Origin: Methanococcoides sp.
GTDB taxonomy: Archaea; Halobacteriota; Methanosarcinia; Methanosarcinales; Methanosarcinaceae
DNA length: 35,902 nucleotides
Reading direction: 5' to 3'
Assembly (NCBI GenBank): GCA_021108275.1
Contig: JAIORD010000051.1
Span: 1-35,902 of the forward strand
Below, one piece after another: positions 25,693 to 33,399 of the stretch. Position 1 is the stretch's first letter; each line of letters begins with the position of its first letter. The translations under genes were made by a program, and so were the position numbers. The notes below the pieces were generated by a model. It worked only from the letters and a program-made list of their open reading frames with translations. It was not told the origin of the DNA and did not search any database.

Positions 25693-26730
25693 ATGACAAA
25701 AATAACTATCATCGGAAGCGAAAAAAGCGGAAAGACAACCCTTGCTGCAAAATTAGGGAAGAAGGGAACCGTAGCAGATTTTACAATGTACGATTTTGCC
25801 AAGAGCGGAAAAGTTCTGACAACTATCGATGCAACAGGATATCCTACAGCGATCAAGCCGATGATGGCTGGTTTAAACCTTTCGGACATTGCAGTTCTGT
25901 GCATACCTCCTGAAGGACTTGATCTTTATTCAGGAGAGTGTATCATTGCACTCGACCTTCTGGGCTATAAGCACGGCATCATAGTTCTGACAAAATCAGA
26001 TACAAGCTATCCTTTTGCCATTGATGAACTGAAGGAGAAGGTAACGAAATTAACAACAGGAACAGCTCTTGAGAACTGGGAATATATTTCTGTTTCCACA
26101 ACATCCTTTGAGGGAATGGAAGAGCTCAAGGAAATGATATTCGATCTTGGCGAGGTTGTCGATAAAGAGCTTGAAGAATTGAACGAGCTTCCACCACGTG
26201 TGGTCGTCGACCAGACCTTCAATGTTACCGGTATCGGATGTGTTGTTCTTGGTGTCGTGGACCAGGGAACCATCAACGCAAAGGATAAACTGATAGCTTT
26301 CCCAAGTGATAAGCAGATAGAGATCCGTTCCATTCAGCTGCATGATGTAGATGCAAAGAGTGCACCAGCAGGTGCAAGAGTTGGACTTGCACTCAAGAAC
26401 GTGCAATCAAAGGATGTTGAGAGAGGTTTTGTACTCTCACAAAAGGAAGAAGTTACAGAGGACCTTACACTCAAATGTCATTTCACACCCTTCTCAAAAG
26501 GCTTTGCAGTAGGAGATGTCCCTCATATCTTCGTAGGTTTGCAGTCAGCCCCAATGCGAATTGAAAAGATCCTCGTCAACGGAGAGGAAGTTGAGAGGAC
26601 TGCAACAGATGCTGAATGTGTGCTTACTCTCTCAGGATCGAGATTACTGGCTTACAATGGATCTGACAGGTTCATAATCTGCAATCTGGATGATAAACAG
26701 AGATTTGTGGGGTATGGCTACATAGCTTAA
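25693..26730 (+). CDS. SelB-like elongation-factor GTPase relative
   Basis: The 345-aa protein has the layout of an EF-Tu/SelB relative: G domain (1-180), domain 2 (about 190-265, from QTFNVTGIGCVVLG) and domain 3. The P-loop GSEKSGKTT and the G4-like TKSD are kept. The G3 region reads DATGYPT in place of DTPGH, so the catalytic histidine is missing and GTP hydrolysis may be weak or lost. SelB-like proteins of this type are known across archaea lacking selenocysteine; their role is not established. It follows the TAG-containing RNA ligase by 57 nt, with a box A-like TATATCACAATAAG between. A role in recoding is speculative. Confidence 0.82.
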   Translation: MTKITIIGSEKSGKTTLAAKLGKKGTVADFTMYDFAKSGKVLTTIDATGYPTAIKPMMAGLNLSDIAVLCIPPEGLDLYSGECIIALDLLGYKHGIIVLTKSDTSYPFAIDELKEKVTKLTTGTALENWEYISVSTTSFEGMEELKEMIFDLGEVVDKELEELNELPPRVVVDQTFNVTGIGCVVLGVVDQGTINAKDKLIAFPSDKQIEIRSIQLHDVDAKSAPAGARVGLALKNVQSKDVERGFVLSQKEEVTEDLTLKCHFTPFSKGFAVGDVPHIFVGLQSAPMRIEKILVNGEEVERTATDAECVLTLSGSRLLAYNGSDRFIICNLDDKQRFVGYGYIA

Positions 26731-26778
26731 AGCCACATTTCTTTTTTTAACAACGGTTCTTTCCATTAATTCGCAGTT

Positions 26779-27059
26779 TCAGTTCTTTGGTCTCTTGAAA
26801 CCACAATTGAAACATGTGTAATTATGACAACACATTATTTCACCACATTCCGGACATTTCCATTCGTCCTCCTGTGCTCTTAAAAAAAAGTTCATGCCCT
26901 TCCCTTTGATGGAGATGAGATTGTCTATCAGGCTGATATTGTACCGCTTACGGTAATGCTCATCAAGTATTTTGAGGTGCTCGCAAAACCAAAAAAAGCA
27001 ATGCATGTCCCACAGTTCATGCCACAGGGAGCTATGACGTCTTCTGAAAGATGGGGCAT
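26779..27059 (-). pseudogene. DUF3795-like zinc protein, frameshifted and internally shortened
   Basis: An ATG at 27057-27059 opens a frame with the DUF3795 N-terminal motif IAPCGMNCGTC, then leaves the family and stops. The other frame carries the family's C-terminal half (CEHLKILDEHYRKRYNIS, then WKCPECGEIMCCHNYTCFNC) from 27006 to TGA at 26779-26781. The two join if the A7 run at 26991-26997 has one more A, giving about 93 aa. The usual middle Cys-rich segment of about 40-50 residues would still be missing. So this is a decayed gene, or an odd short variant with a homopolymer error. Confidence 0.6.
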
Positions 27060-27082
27060 AGTTTGTCAGGTCTTTGCAATTT

Positions 27083-27568
27083 TTATTTTTTCAGCCTCAA
27101 TGGCTTAAAACCATCCATATTCGTAGGGCGGTCAATAGCTTTTGTCAAGGAAGTACATTCAGGATTACTAAGGAATTTCGGTCGGTCAACAGGAGCAAAC
27201 AATTCATCATTTGAAGCATCGTCACGACATCCTGTATCAAACTCTTTTTCTGGTCCGGCGATCAGATCTATTGTTATAGAAGGTCCTTCATTATGTGATG
27301 CCTTCTGAAAAGCATCGATCTTAAGCCCTTTCTCTCTGGCAAGAGCCCCTTGCTGTTTACCATAAAAATATTGAGCAGAGATGATATCTCCAAGACCAAG
27401 GCTTTTTGAAAGGGTTTCCAGCTTCACCAGGTTCTCCTTGACCCAGCCGATCTCGGAGTGTTTGTTATAGCCTACCTCTAATCCAAGGTTATAAGATTTA
27501 TCTTCAAGCTCGGCTTTCTTAAGCTCAGCAAGTGTAAGTTTGTCCTTCCTATTTTTTAAAAGATTCAT
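27083..27568 (-). CDS. Unknown protein, partner of RecA-like ATPase
   Basis: From the ATG at 27566-27568 the protein is 161 aa; a GTG at 27577 would add three residues. It is not recognised. Residues 1-40 are charged and probably helical (KNRKDKLTLAELKKAELEDK), the middle part has SEIGWVKENLVKLETLSKS, and the C-terminal 60 residues are acidic to polar and end in a basic tail. No catalytic motif, signal or membrane segment is visible. It starts 3-12 nt after the stop of the ATPase gene, so the two are almost certainly an operon and likely act together. Confidence 0.75.
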   Translation of the reverse strand: MNLLKNRKDKLTLAELKKAELEDKSYNLGLEVGYNKHSEIGWVKENLVKLETLSKSLGLGDIISAQYFYGKQQGALAREKGLKIDAFQKASHNEGPSITIDLIAGPEKEFDTGCRDDASNDELFAPVDRPKFLSNPECTSLTKAIDRPTNMDGFKPLRLKK

Positions 27569-27579
27569 TTTCAGCACTC

Positions 27580-28323
27580 TTACACAAGAACAGATCTTAT
27601 TGCCAGACCCTTATCAGTGAATTCAACTCCCATCATATCACAATGATGTTTTGTACCACGCATCTTAATGACCTGTAATGCCCGGGTCATTTTCTTTCCA
27701 TAAAGGAAATTATGAAGGAATAGCACACCATGCGCTGCAAACTGTTCAGTAGAATAGGCATTAGGATCGGTCATTTCAGAAAGAATGATCGTCGTACACC
27801 CAAGGTTCTTAAGATTCCTGATGAAGCGTCCCATTTCCTTCTCTTCCAAGGAACGATCTTTTGTACTAAAACGTATGGCTGACATTGAATCTATTACAAG
27901 TCTCTTTACATTATACTCTGAAACATATGCTGCAATTTCCTTGAAGACCATGGCTGGTGATGGTGCTTCACCTTCGACTGATGAATAACCTACTTCATAG
28001 TCCGAGTTGATGACCTCATGAAGATCATCAATGTAACCATATTCCATTCTTGGACCAAGGTCAGCGAAAAGCAGCTTTTTCATTTTTATTAAAGTTGCCA
28101 CGTTCATTGCATAATTAGACATATCATTGATGACATTCTGCGGGCTTTCGAGAAGTGTCACATAAAGACCGACTTCTCCAAAGGTAGCTCCTTGTGCAAG
28201 AAATTGCATTCCAAAAGTAGTCTTTCCGCCACCAGGAGGTCCACTCAAAAGATAAACACGATCAGTAACAAGTCCGCCCTGAATTATTTCGTCCAAACCT
28301 TCAATTCCAGATGGTATTCTCAT
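27580..28323 (-). CDS. KaiC/RAD55-family RecA-like ATPase
   Basis: The protein is 247 aa, a single RecA-fold domain. It starts RIPSGIEGLDEIIQGGL, the typical KaiC/RadA-like opening, with Walker A GPPGGGKTT (about 28-36), a Walker-B-like VKRLVIDSMSAIRF (about 139-152) and the C-terminal IKMRGTKH seen in archaeal KaiC-like proteins. These act as regulatory ATPases, related to ArlH/FlaH; the specific role is unknown. A TATA-rich stretch (minus strand, 28338-28356) about 25 nt upstream of the ATG suggests a leaderless mRNA. Its unknown partner follows directly. Confidence 0.88.
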   Translation of the reverse strand: MRIPSGIEGLDEIIQGGLVTDRVYLLSGPPGGGKTTFGMQFLAQGATFGEVGLYVTLLESPQNVINDMSNYAMNVATLIKMKKLLFADLGPRMEYGYIDDLHEVINSDYEVGYSSVEGEAPSPAMVFKEIAAYVSEYNVKRLVIDSMSAIRFSTKDRSLEEKEMGRFIRNLKNLGCTTIILSEMTDPNAYSTEQFAAHGVLFLHNFLYGKKMTRALQVIKMRGTKHHCDMMGVEFTDKGLAIRSVLV

Positions 28324-28383
28324 TAATAAACCCCAATTAATAATAAATTATTATAACCCAAATTGTCAATATGTTAAACTCGT

Positions 28384-28458
28384 AGTTAATTAATAACTAG
28401 ATTAGTATTTAATTACATTAATAAGTTACTGTTTGATTGCATTAATAAGTTACTGTTT
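28384..28458. repeat. Two 19-bp direct repeats plus a palindrome upstream of the KaiC-like gene
   Basis: CATTAATAAGTTACTGTTT occurs identically at 28416-28434 and 28440-28458 (24-nt period). A 17-bp palindrome TAGTTAATTAATAACTA lies at 28383-28399. All sit 60-135 nt upstream of the ATPase start, in a 237-nt region with no gene. They look like regulator sites. Confidence 0.65.
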
Positions 28459-28560
28459 ACAATAGATTGATCAAACAAATAAAAATTGTCAATGAGCTGC
28501 CTTCAATGAAAAGACCAACATTTTTGCAGGCAGCTGTATGCTCCTGCACTTTTTTTCCTT

Positions 28561-29601
28561 TTAAGACAAATGCTTGTTATGGAAAATACTGATACCTTTT
28601 TCAACATTGCTCAGCAACTGACAGGCGATCTCCTGTGTCGGCCATGAGCCAACTCCACAGTCCGGACCAACATATTTTATGCGGTCCCCAAATATGGAAT
28701 GGGTATTCTCAAGGCGTTTTGCAATGATCTCCGGGGTTTCCATTTCTGTTACGATCTCAGGCAGATACTGGGTGTCTTTCCAGACATTGGTATTGTATTT
28801 CTCGTTCAGAACGGAAGCAAGATTGAAAATATCGGTCCTTGCGATACCTACACGAAGGAAAGAATCCGTGTCTTCAAGCACTTTTTTGTCTATAAGGTCA
28901 AGATAGGAAGGATTGGCTGCTGATTCCACGCCTATTACATTGATACTCGGAGTGTCACATGCGATCTTGTAATGCAATGGTGAATGTAAATGGATCTCCA
29001 CATCTACATCCTGTTTGCCTGCATAGGTGGTAGAAAGGCTCAAAGCTTTCACCAATTCAGCATCTTCGAACATTACCTGTGGATTGATACCTATACTTGG
29101 CTCATCGATGGACACCGTTCTGATGTTGAAGTTCTTTGCGGACTTGATGGCCTTACTGATAAAACGATCAATGCTGACTGCAAGCGTATCCAGGATGTCG
29201 GTATATTGGGTTCCCCCGAAATCCTTGAGATAAAGCTCAAGAGGACCTGTCACGCAGACGCGGACATCCGGCTTGTCGCCTGTCTCCTCTTTGTATTGTG
29301 CGGCAGTCTTCTCCAAAATATCAAGCTCGAGGATGCGCGCACTGTCCTCTTTGACCTTGAAAGGTTCTTCCACACATTCCGGGTCCTTGATTATGGACAG
29401 GAACTGTTCGTTCATGTCCTGGAACTGCGGATATGTTGCGACCTGCACACCTGCATCTAATTTCTGTTTGAATGCTGATCCTATGATATTGAAGAGCTGC
29501 TCATCACTATCCCTTTTTGAAAAGGCGTTCGCCATCCACTCTTTCGTTACACCTTCCGGTAACGGAAAACTTCCAATATCATCAAAGATCAGGTCTGTCA
29601 T
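28561..29601 (-). CDS. MetE-like methionine synthase core protein
   Basis: The protein is 346 aa, the size of the single-domain archaeal/bacterial core MetE proteins (UROD/MetE-like fold), which methylate homocysteine using a methyl-corrinoid donor rather than methyltetrahydrofolate. Conserved parts are FDDIGSFPLP at the start, VSIDEPSIG, HLHSPLHYK, GVESAANPSY and VGPDCGVGSW. In classic MetE the zinc ligands are His, Cys, Glu, Cys; here HLH replaces the usual H-x-C while the Glu and last Cys are present. So metal or substrate may differ. A box A (TTATAAATGAT, minus, about 29621-29631) gives a leaderless start. It is divergent from a COG0523 GTPase. Confidence 0.82.
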   Translation of the reverse strand: MTDLIFDDIGSFPLPEGVTKEWMANAFSKRDSDEQLFNIIGSAFKQKLDAGVQVATYPQFQDMNEQFLSIIKDPECVEEPFKVKEDSARILELDILEKTAAQYKEETGDKPDVRVCVTGPLELYLKDFGGTQYTDILDTLAVSIDRFISKAIKSAKNFNIRTVSIDEPSIGINPQVMFEDAELVKALSLSTTYAGKQDVDVEIHLHSPLHYKIACDTPSINVIGVESAANPSYLDLIDKKVLEDTDSFLRVGIARTDIFNLASVLNEKYNTNVWKDTQYLPEIVTEMETPEIIAKRLENTHSIFGDRIKYVGPDCGVGSWPTQEIACQLLSNVEKGISIFHNKHLS

Positions 29602-29761
29602 AGCTACTCTACTGTAAGTATCATTTATAATAGTAGCGAAATGAGAAGATCATCTCTCCAGATATCTGCAAGATTTATAAGTAAAGACTCACAAGTTTAA
29701 AGCCAGTCTTGATCTTAAACAATTATCTTTTAAAAATACCATTCTCTCGCTGGTGAAATAA
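29602..29761. promoter_or_regulatory. Divergent promoters, metE-like / COG0523 GTPase
   Basis: Minus-strand box A at about 29621-29631, and a rightward box A GATTTATAAGTA at 29671-29682. The right-hand transcript would have a leader of about 55-60 nt ending in GGTGA at 29752-29756. Confidence 0.5.
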
Positions 29762-30796
29762 TTGAAAATAATGATAATAGGCGGCTTTCTCGGAAGCGGC
29801 AAAACCACTACTCTGTTGAAGCTTGGAAAATATCTTAGCGATACAGGACACAAGATAGCAATAATAGTGAACGAGATAGGCGAGATAGGCCTTGACGGTG
29901 ATACCCTTTCAAGTACCGGTATCGTTACAGAAGAACTAACAAGCGGGTGTATCTGCTGCACGCTCAAGATAAGCATGGAATACACTTTGAGCAACCTTTC
30001 CGATGAATTCCATCCGGATGTCATTATCATCGAACCTACAGGTATCGCTTTCCCAAGACAGATAAAGGACGATATTGCACTGATGAAGATCGATGACCTG
30101 AGCTTTGCACCTATCGTCAACATTGTGGATGGAACAAGGTTCAATACGGAAATAAAGCAGACACCCAAGTTCATTCAGACACAGATAGAAGATGCCGATA
30201 TCCTCTGTATCAACAAGGTCGATATAGCAGAAAAAGAAAAGGTTGCAGAGGTCAGGAATTTCCTGGAAGGGCTCAATCCCGAAGCAGAGGTTATCGAGTT
30301 CTCTGCAAAGGAAGCCGATGAAAAGTTCCAGAGACTCATAGACCTGCTGGCAGGTCAGAGCAAGGAAAGGGAAGTAAGGGAGAACATAAATTCCATTGAA
30401 GCTTCCGAAGTGAGCTCCTATTCCGGTGAACTCACAATCAAGGACTGCGAACTGGAAGCTCAAAAGGCAGAAAAATATGCCATCGCTGTTCTAACTTCCA
30501 TTGGCGAACAGATCAAAAATCTCAATCCGGATTTTGTAGGTCACATCAAGATGGCACTGGAGTACCCCGAAACCCTCATGAAAGCCAGTATCACATCTTC
30601 CGAAAGTGTGCCCAATGTAGAGTTCTTTGAAACAAAAGGCAAAGAATGCACCCTGAAGTTCCTCTCGGCAGTTACGAACGTAGAAAAGGAAGAACTTGTG
30701 AAGATCGTTGAGACCACGATAAAAGAGCATCTCAAGCAGGAAGGCATACCTTTTAGCAATAAGGTCAAGAATCTTCAGACCATAGATATACTTTAA
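29762..30796 (+). CDS. CobW/COG0523 family GTPase (metallochaperone-like)
   Basis: The 344-aa protein is a G3E P-loop GTPase: Walker A GGFLGSGKTTTLL, the metal-binding SGCICCTLK (CxCC) that defines COG0523, IIEPTGIAFP, and NKVD. The C-terminal 100 residues are family-variable. COG0523 GTPases load zinc, cobalt or other metals into client enzymes. The divergent MetE-like gene is a plausible metal-enzyme client. I prefer the TTG at 29762 as start because GGTGA lies 5 nt before it; the ATG at 29771 would be 14 nt from it. A good terminator follows. Confidence 0.88.
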   Translation: MKIMIIGGFLGSGKTTTLLKLGKYLSDTGHKIAIIVNEIGEIGLDGDTLSSTGIVTEELTSGCICCTLKISMEYTLSNLSDEFHPDVIIIEPTGIAFPRQIKDDIALMKIDDLSFAPIVNIVDGTRFNTEIKQTPKFIQTQIEDADILCINKVDIAEKEKVAEVRNFLEGLNPEAEVIEFSAKEADEKFQRLIDLLAGQSKEREVRENINSIEASEVSSYSGELTIKDCELEAQKAEKYAIAVLTSIGEQIKNLNPDFVGHIKMALEYPETLMKASITSSESVPNVEFFETKGKECTLKFLSAVTNVEKEELVKIVETTIKEHLKQEGIPFSNKVKNLQTIDIL

Positions 30797-30832
30797 GGGG
30801 GAACTTGCTCCCTTAATCTTTTTCACTTTTTT
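30795..30832 (+). terminator. Terminator of the COG0523 GTPase gene
   Basis: AAGGGGG (30795-30801) pairs with CTCCCTT (30808-30814; one G-U pair), followed by T-runs up to 30832. It directly follows the stop codon. Confidence 0.7.
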
Positions 30833-30890
30833 ATACTTCGATATGTTCTTCAGTCTTTACTCATTTTACAGATCGGCATTATCAGTGCTA

Positions 30891-31301
30891 TTAGACCTTA
30901 TCGAACAATTCAATGCCTTCAAATCTGCACTCTGCAAGCCTTCTTTCAAATATCAGATAGCGAAAACGCTTGAACAATGCGTATGTTCTGAAATATGTCC
31001 TGAAAAGCATGGAAGAATATGTACTGCTGCCGTAAAAGAACAGTTTTTTATCATCTCTTAGAGAATCATCCACGAATCTCACAACACCATCTGCATTGTC
31101 CAATCTCACAAGAGTTCCCTGAACAAGAAGTGGACCAAGAACGATGGCGTCTTCCTCCATCCCATCAGCGCCTACTGTACCTTCAATAAATCCATAATTG
31201 AATATCGTAGGTATAGGGGAAAAGAACACTCTTTTGTATTCATCTCCCACTTTGTGGTACTTGAAAAAACTGAACTTGGGGGTCTCTATCCTTATACGCA
31301 T
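30891..31301 (-). CDS. Inorganic-pyrophosphatase-like protein
   Basis: The protein is 136 aa. The core YGFIEGTVGADGMEEDAIVLG resembles, over 21 residues, the soluble type I pyrophosphatase block in which three Asp bind Mg2+; two of the expected Asp are visible (ADG and EED). The protein is shorter than typical PPase (about 165-180 aa) and the C-terminus is rich in aromatic and basic residues (FRTYFRTYALFKRFRYLIFERR). It may be a divergent family member with altered activity. No operon partner is certain; the convergent GTPase ends about 95 nt away. Confidence 0.65.
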   Translation of the reverse strand: MRIRIETPKFSFFKYHKVGDEYKRVFFSPIPTIFNYGFIEGTVGADGMEEDAIVLGPLLVQGTLVRLDNADGVVRFVDDSLRDDKKLFFYGSSTYSSMLFRTYFRTYALFKRFRYLIFERRLAECRFEGIELFDKV

Positions 31302-31351
31302 TCAAATAAAGTAAGCACTCTTTTTTAAAACACTTTTTGGATTACAGAGGC

Positions 31352-31633
31352 TCATGTCAAAAATGGAAGAACATATTCAAAGAAGAGATAGCCTTCCACG
31401 ACAAATATCAGAGGCATCCCGATCCTGAACTTCGAGTGCCTGGTCTTGTGCCTGAACTTCTGCATTCCTGCAATGGAACCTATGCTTCCTCCCAGCAATG
31501 CCCAGGTGAAAAGGGTCTTTTCCGGTATCCTGTACTTGTTCTTAATAGCTTTCTTTTTGTCAGAGAACATAAGCCAGAAAGAATAGATATTTACTAAAAA
31601 AAGATACAGGAGAATGTACAAATATAATTCCAT
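31352..31633 (-). CDS. DUF1294 family membrane protein
   Basis: The protein is 93 aa. Hydrophobic segments at about 3-22, 42-58 and 73-90 predict three membrane helices. The DUF1294 hallmarks are visible: YSFWLMFSDKKKAIKN, RIPEKTL, LLGGSIGSIAGMQKFRHKT. The function of the family is unknown. It lies 40 nt downstream of argS on the same strand and may be co-transcribed with it. Confidence 0.87.
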   Translation of the reverse strand: MELYLYILLYLFLVNIYSFWLMFSDKKKAIKNKYRIPEKTLFTWALLGGSIGSIAGMQKFRHKTRHSKFRIGMPLIFVVEGYLFFEYVLPFLT

Positions 31634-31675
31634 ATTCCATTCTCCTTATTTATGTGAAATGACACTTATTCGAAC

Positions 31676-33379
31676 TTACATGGATTCAGGCGCGCCCAAT
31701 CCAAGGGTATCCAGGGTGTTGGCAAGAACCATTCTTGCACAATCCACCAGAGCAATACGGCTTGAACGTAATTTTTCATCCTCTGCATTCAAGACAGATA
31801 CAAAGCGGTAGAACTGGTTGAACGCATCGGCAAGTTCTCTTGCATAGATAGCGAACGTGTGAGGTCTGAGGTCTTTTGCACATTGATCGAGCATCTTGTC
31901 GAACATTGCCATTTTCTTAATGAGAGAAACTTCAGAATCTTCCACAAGAAGAGCAGCATTGATAGGTTCTTCCGGCTTCCAGATGCCTTCATCCTTAGCT
32001 TTCTGGAGAATGCTACATGCACGTGCATGTGAGTACTGAATAAATGGGCCACCCTGTTTTTCAAAGTCAAGGGCTTCTTTCCAGTCGAACACTGTGGATT
32101 TTTCAGGTGACACTTTTACGATATCGTATCTCACCGCACCAATTCCCACGATCTCAGCTACACCTGCCTTGAAATCATCAGGCATCTCCGGTCGGCGCTT
32201 GTCCACTTCTTTATACGCCTGTGTCTTTATCTGGTCCAGTAGTTCATCAGCACTGATGAACTTACCACTTCTTGTGCTCATTGAGCCTTCTGGAAGGGAT
32301 ACGAATTCAAAGATAACGAATTCAGGTTCTTTCTTGCCTATCGCATTGAGTGTGGCCTTGAGTTGACCGGATATCAATTTATGGTCTGCTCCGAACACAT
32401 CGATGATCCTGTCCGCACGTTCGCCTTTCCATTCATGATATGCAAGATCACGTGTGGTGTAAAGGGATGTGCCGTCCGTACGCTGTATCACCAGTGTCTT
32501 TTCAAATCCGTAGTCCTTAAGATCTACAACAAGTGCACCGTTGTCGATCTCTGTGCGACCTGTAGCCTTTATCTCTTCAACTATCCTTGAAACATCGCCG
32601 GACCTGATGAAACTGGATTCCTTCGGGAACTCGTCATGTGCCACATTCATCTTCTTGAGCGTTTCTTTGATGCCCGAAACTGCCAGACCGACCGCCTTAT
32701 CGAAAGTCTCGATGGTAGCTGGATCTCCTTTTTCAACAAACTGCATGAGCTTGTCGATCTCAGCTACCTTTTCAGGATGAGCATTGAGCTCCGCATTTGC
32801 TTTTATGTAAACATCTGCAATAGCATGGTCAGGCTTGGAGCTCTCATCAAATTCGAAATGCCCAAGGGCCCAGGAAACTATTGCTATCTGTCGACCCATA
32901 TCATTAACGTAGTATTGAAGTTCCACATCATATCCTGCACGTTTAAGGATACGCCCGAGGGTATCACCGATTATGGAATTCCTTATGTGACCCACATGGA
33001 GCGGACCATTAGGATTGGCTGAAGTGTGCTCGAGCAATATCCTGCCCTCAGAGAAATTGCCACCAAAGGCTTCTTTTTGCTCCCTTATGGCCAGAACTGT
33101 GCCCTCAATGAAATTGCGGCTTGCCCAGATATTCAAATAGGGGCCCAATGCCTCAACTTTCTCTACGAAAGAGCCTTTAGGTATCACAATTTCGCCTGCT
33201 ATCTTCTCAGCAACATCCTTCGGGCTCTGCTTTGCAACAGAAGCTAACCTGAATGCTATTCTTGAAGATAGGTCTGCGTGCTGTGAAGGACCAAGCTCCA
33301 TATCGTCCGCTTCAAAACCTGCTGACCTGACAGCATCGTTCAGTATACTTGTAACCTGATCTATAAAATCCAAAAACAA
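31676..33379 (-). CDS. argS: Arginyl-tRNA synthetase
   Basis: ArgRS charges tRNA-Arg. From a TTG at 33377-33379 the protein is 567 aa. It has the N-terminal Add1 domain, the class I HIGH-type motif within HTSANPNGPLHVGHIRNS, GADHKLISGQ, the KMSK-like MSTRSGKFI, and the DALR anticodon-binding domain ending in LADAFNQFYRF. The open frame reaches a GTG at 33388, but that GTG is part of the Shine-Dalgarno AGGTGAT (33384-33390), so a TTG 4 or 10 nt after it (33379 or 33373) is the better start. It follows prf1 by about 20 nt; the two probably share a transcript. Confidence 0.94.
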   Translation of the reverse strand: MFLDFIDQVTSILNDAVRSAGFEADDMELGPSQHADLSSRIAFRLASVAKQSPKDVAEKIAGEIVIPKGSFVEKVEALGPYLNIWASRNFIEGTVLAIREQKEAFGGNFSEGRILLEHTSANPNGPLHVGHIRNSIIGDTLGRILKRAGYDVELQYYVNDMGRQIAIVSWALGHFEFDESSKPDHAIADVYIKANAELNAHPEKVAEIDKLMQFVEKGDPATIETFDKAVGLAVSGIKETLKKMNVAHDEFPKESSFIRSGDVSRIVEEIKATGRTEIDNGALVVDLKDYGFEKTLVIQRTDGTSLYTTRDLAYHEWKGERADRIIDVFGADHKLISGQLKATLNAIGKKEPEFVIFEFVSLPEGSMSTRSGKFISADELLDQIKTQAYKEVDKRRPEMPDDFKAGVAEIVGIGAVRYDIVKVSPEKSTVFDWKEALDFEKQGGPFIQYSHARACSILQKAKDEGIWKPEEPINAALLVEDSEVSLIKKMAMFDKMLDQCAKDLRPHTFAIYARELADAFNQFYRFVSVLNAEDEKLRSSRIALVDCARMVLANTLDTLGLGAPESM

Positions 33380-33399
33380 GATGATCACCTTTAATTAAT

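Noticed and set aside
28990-29460. 156-aa plus-strand ORF in the metE-like gene
   Set aside because: It is the antisense shadow of a conserved gene.
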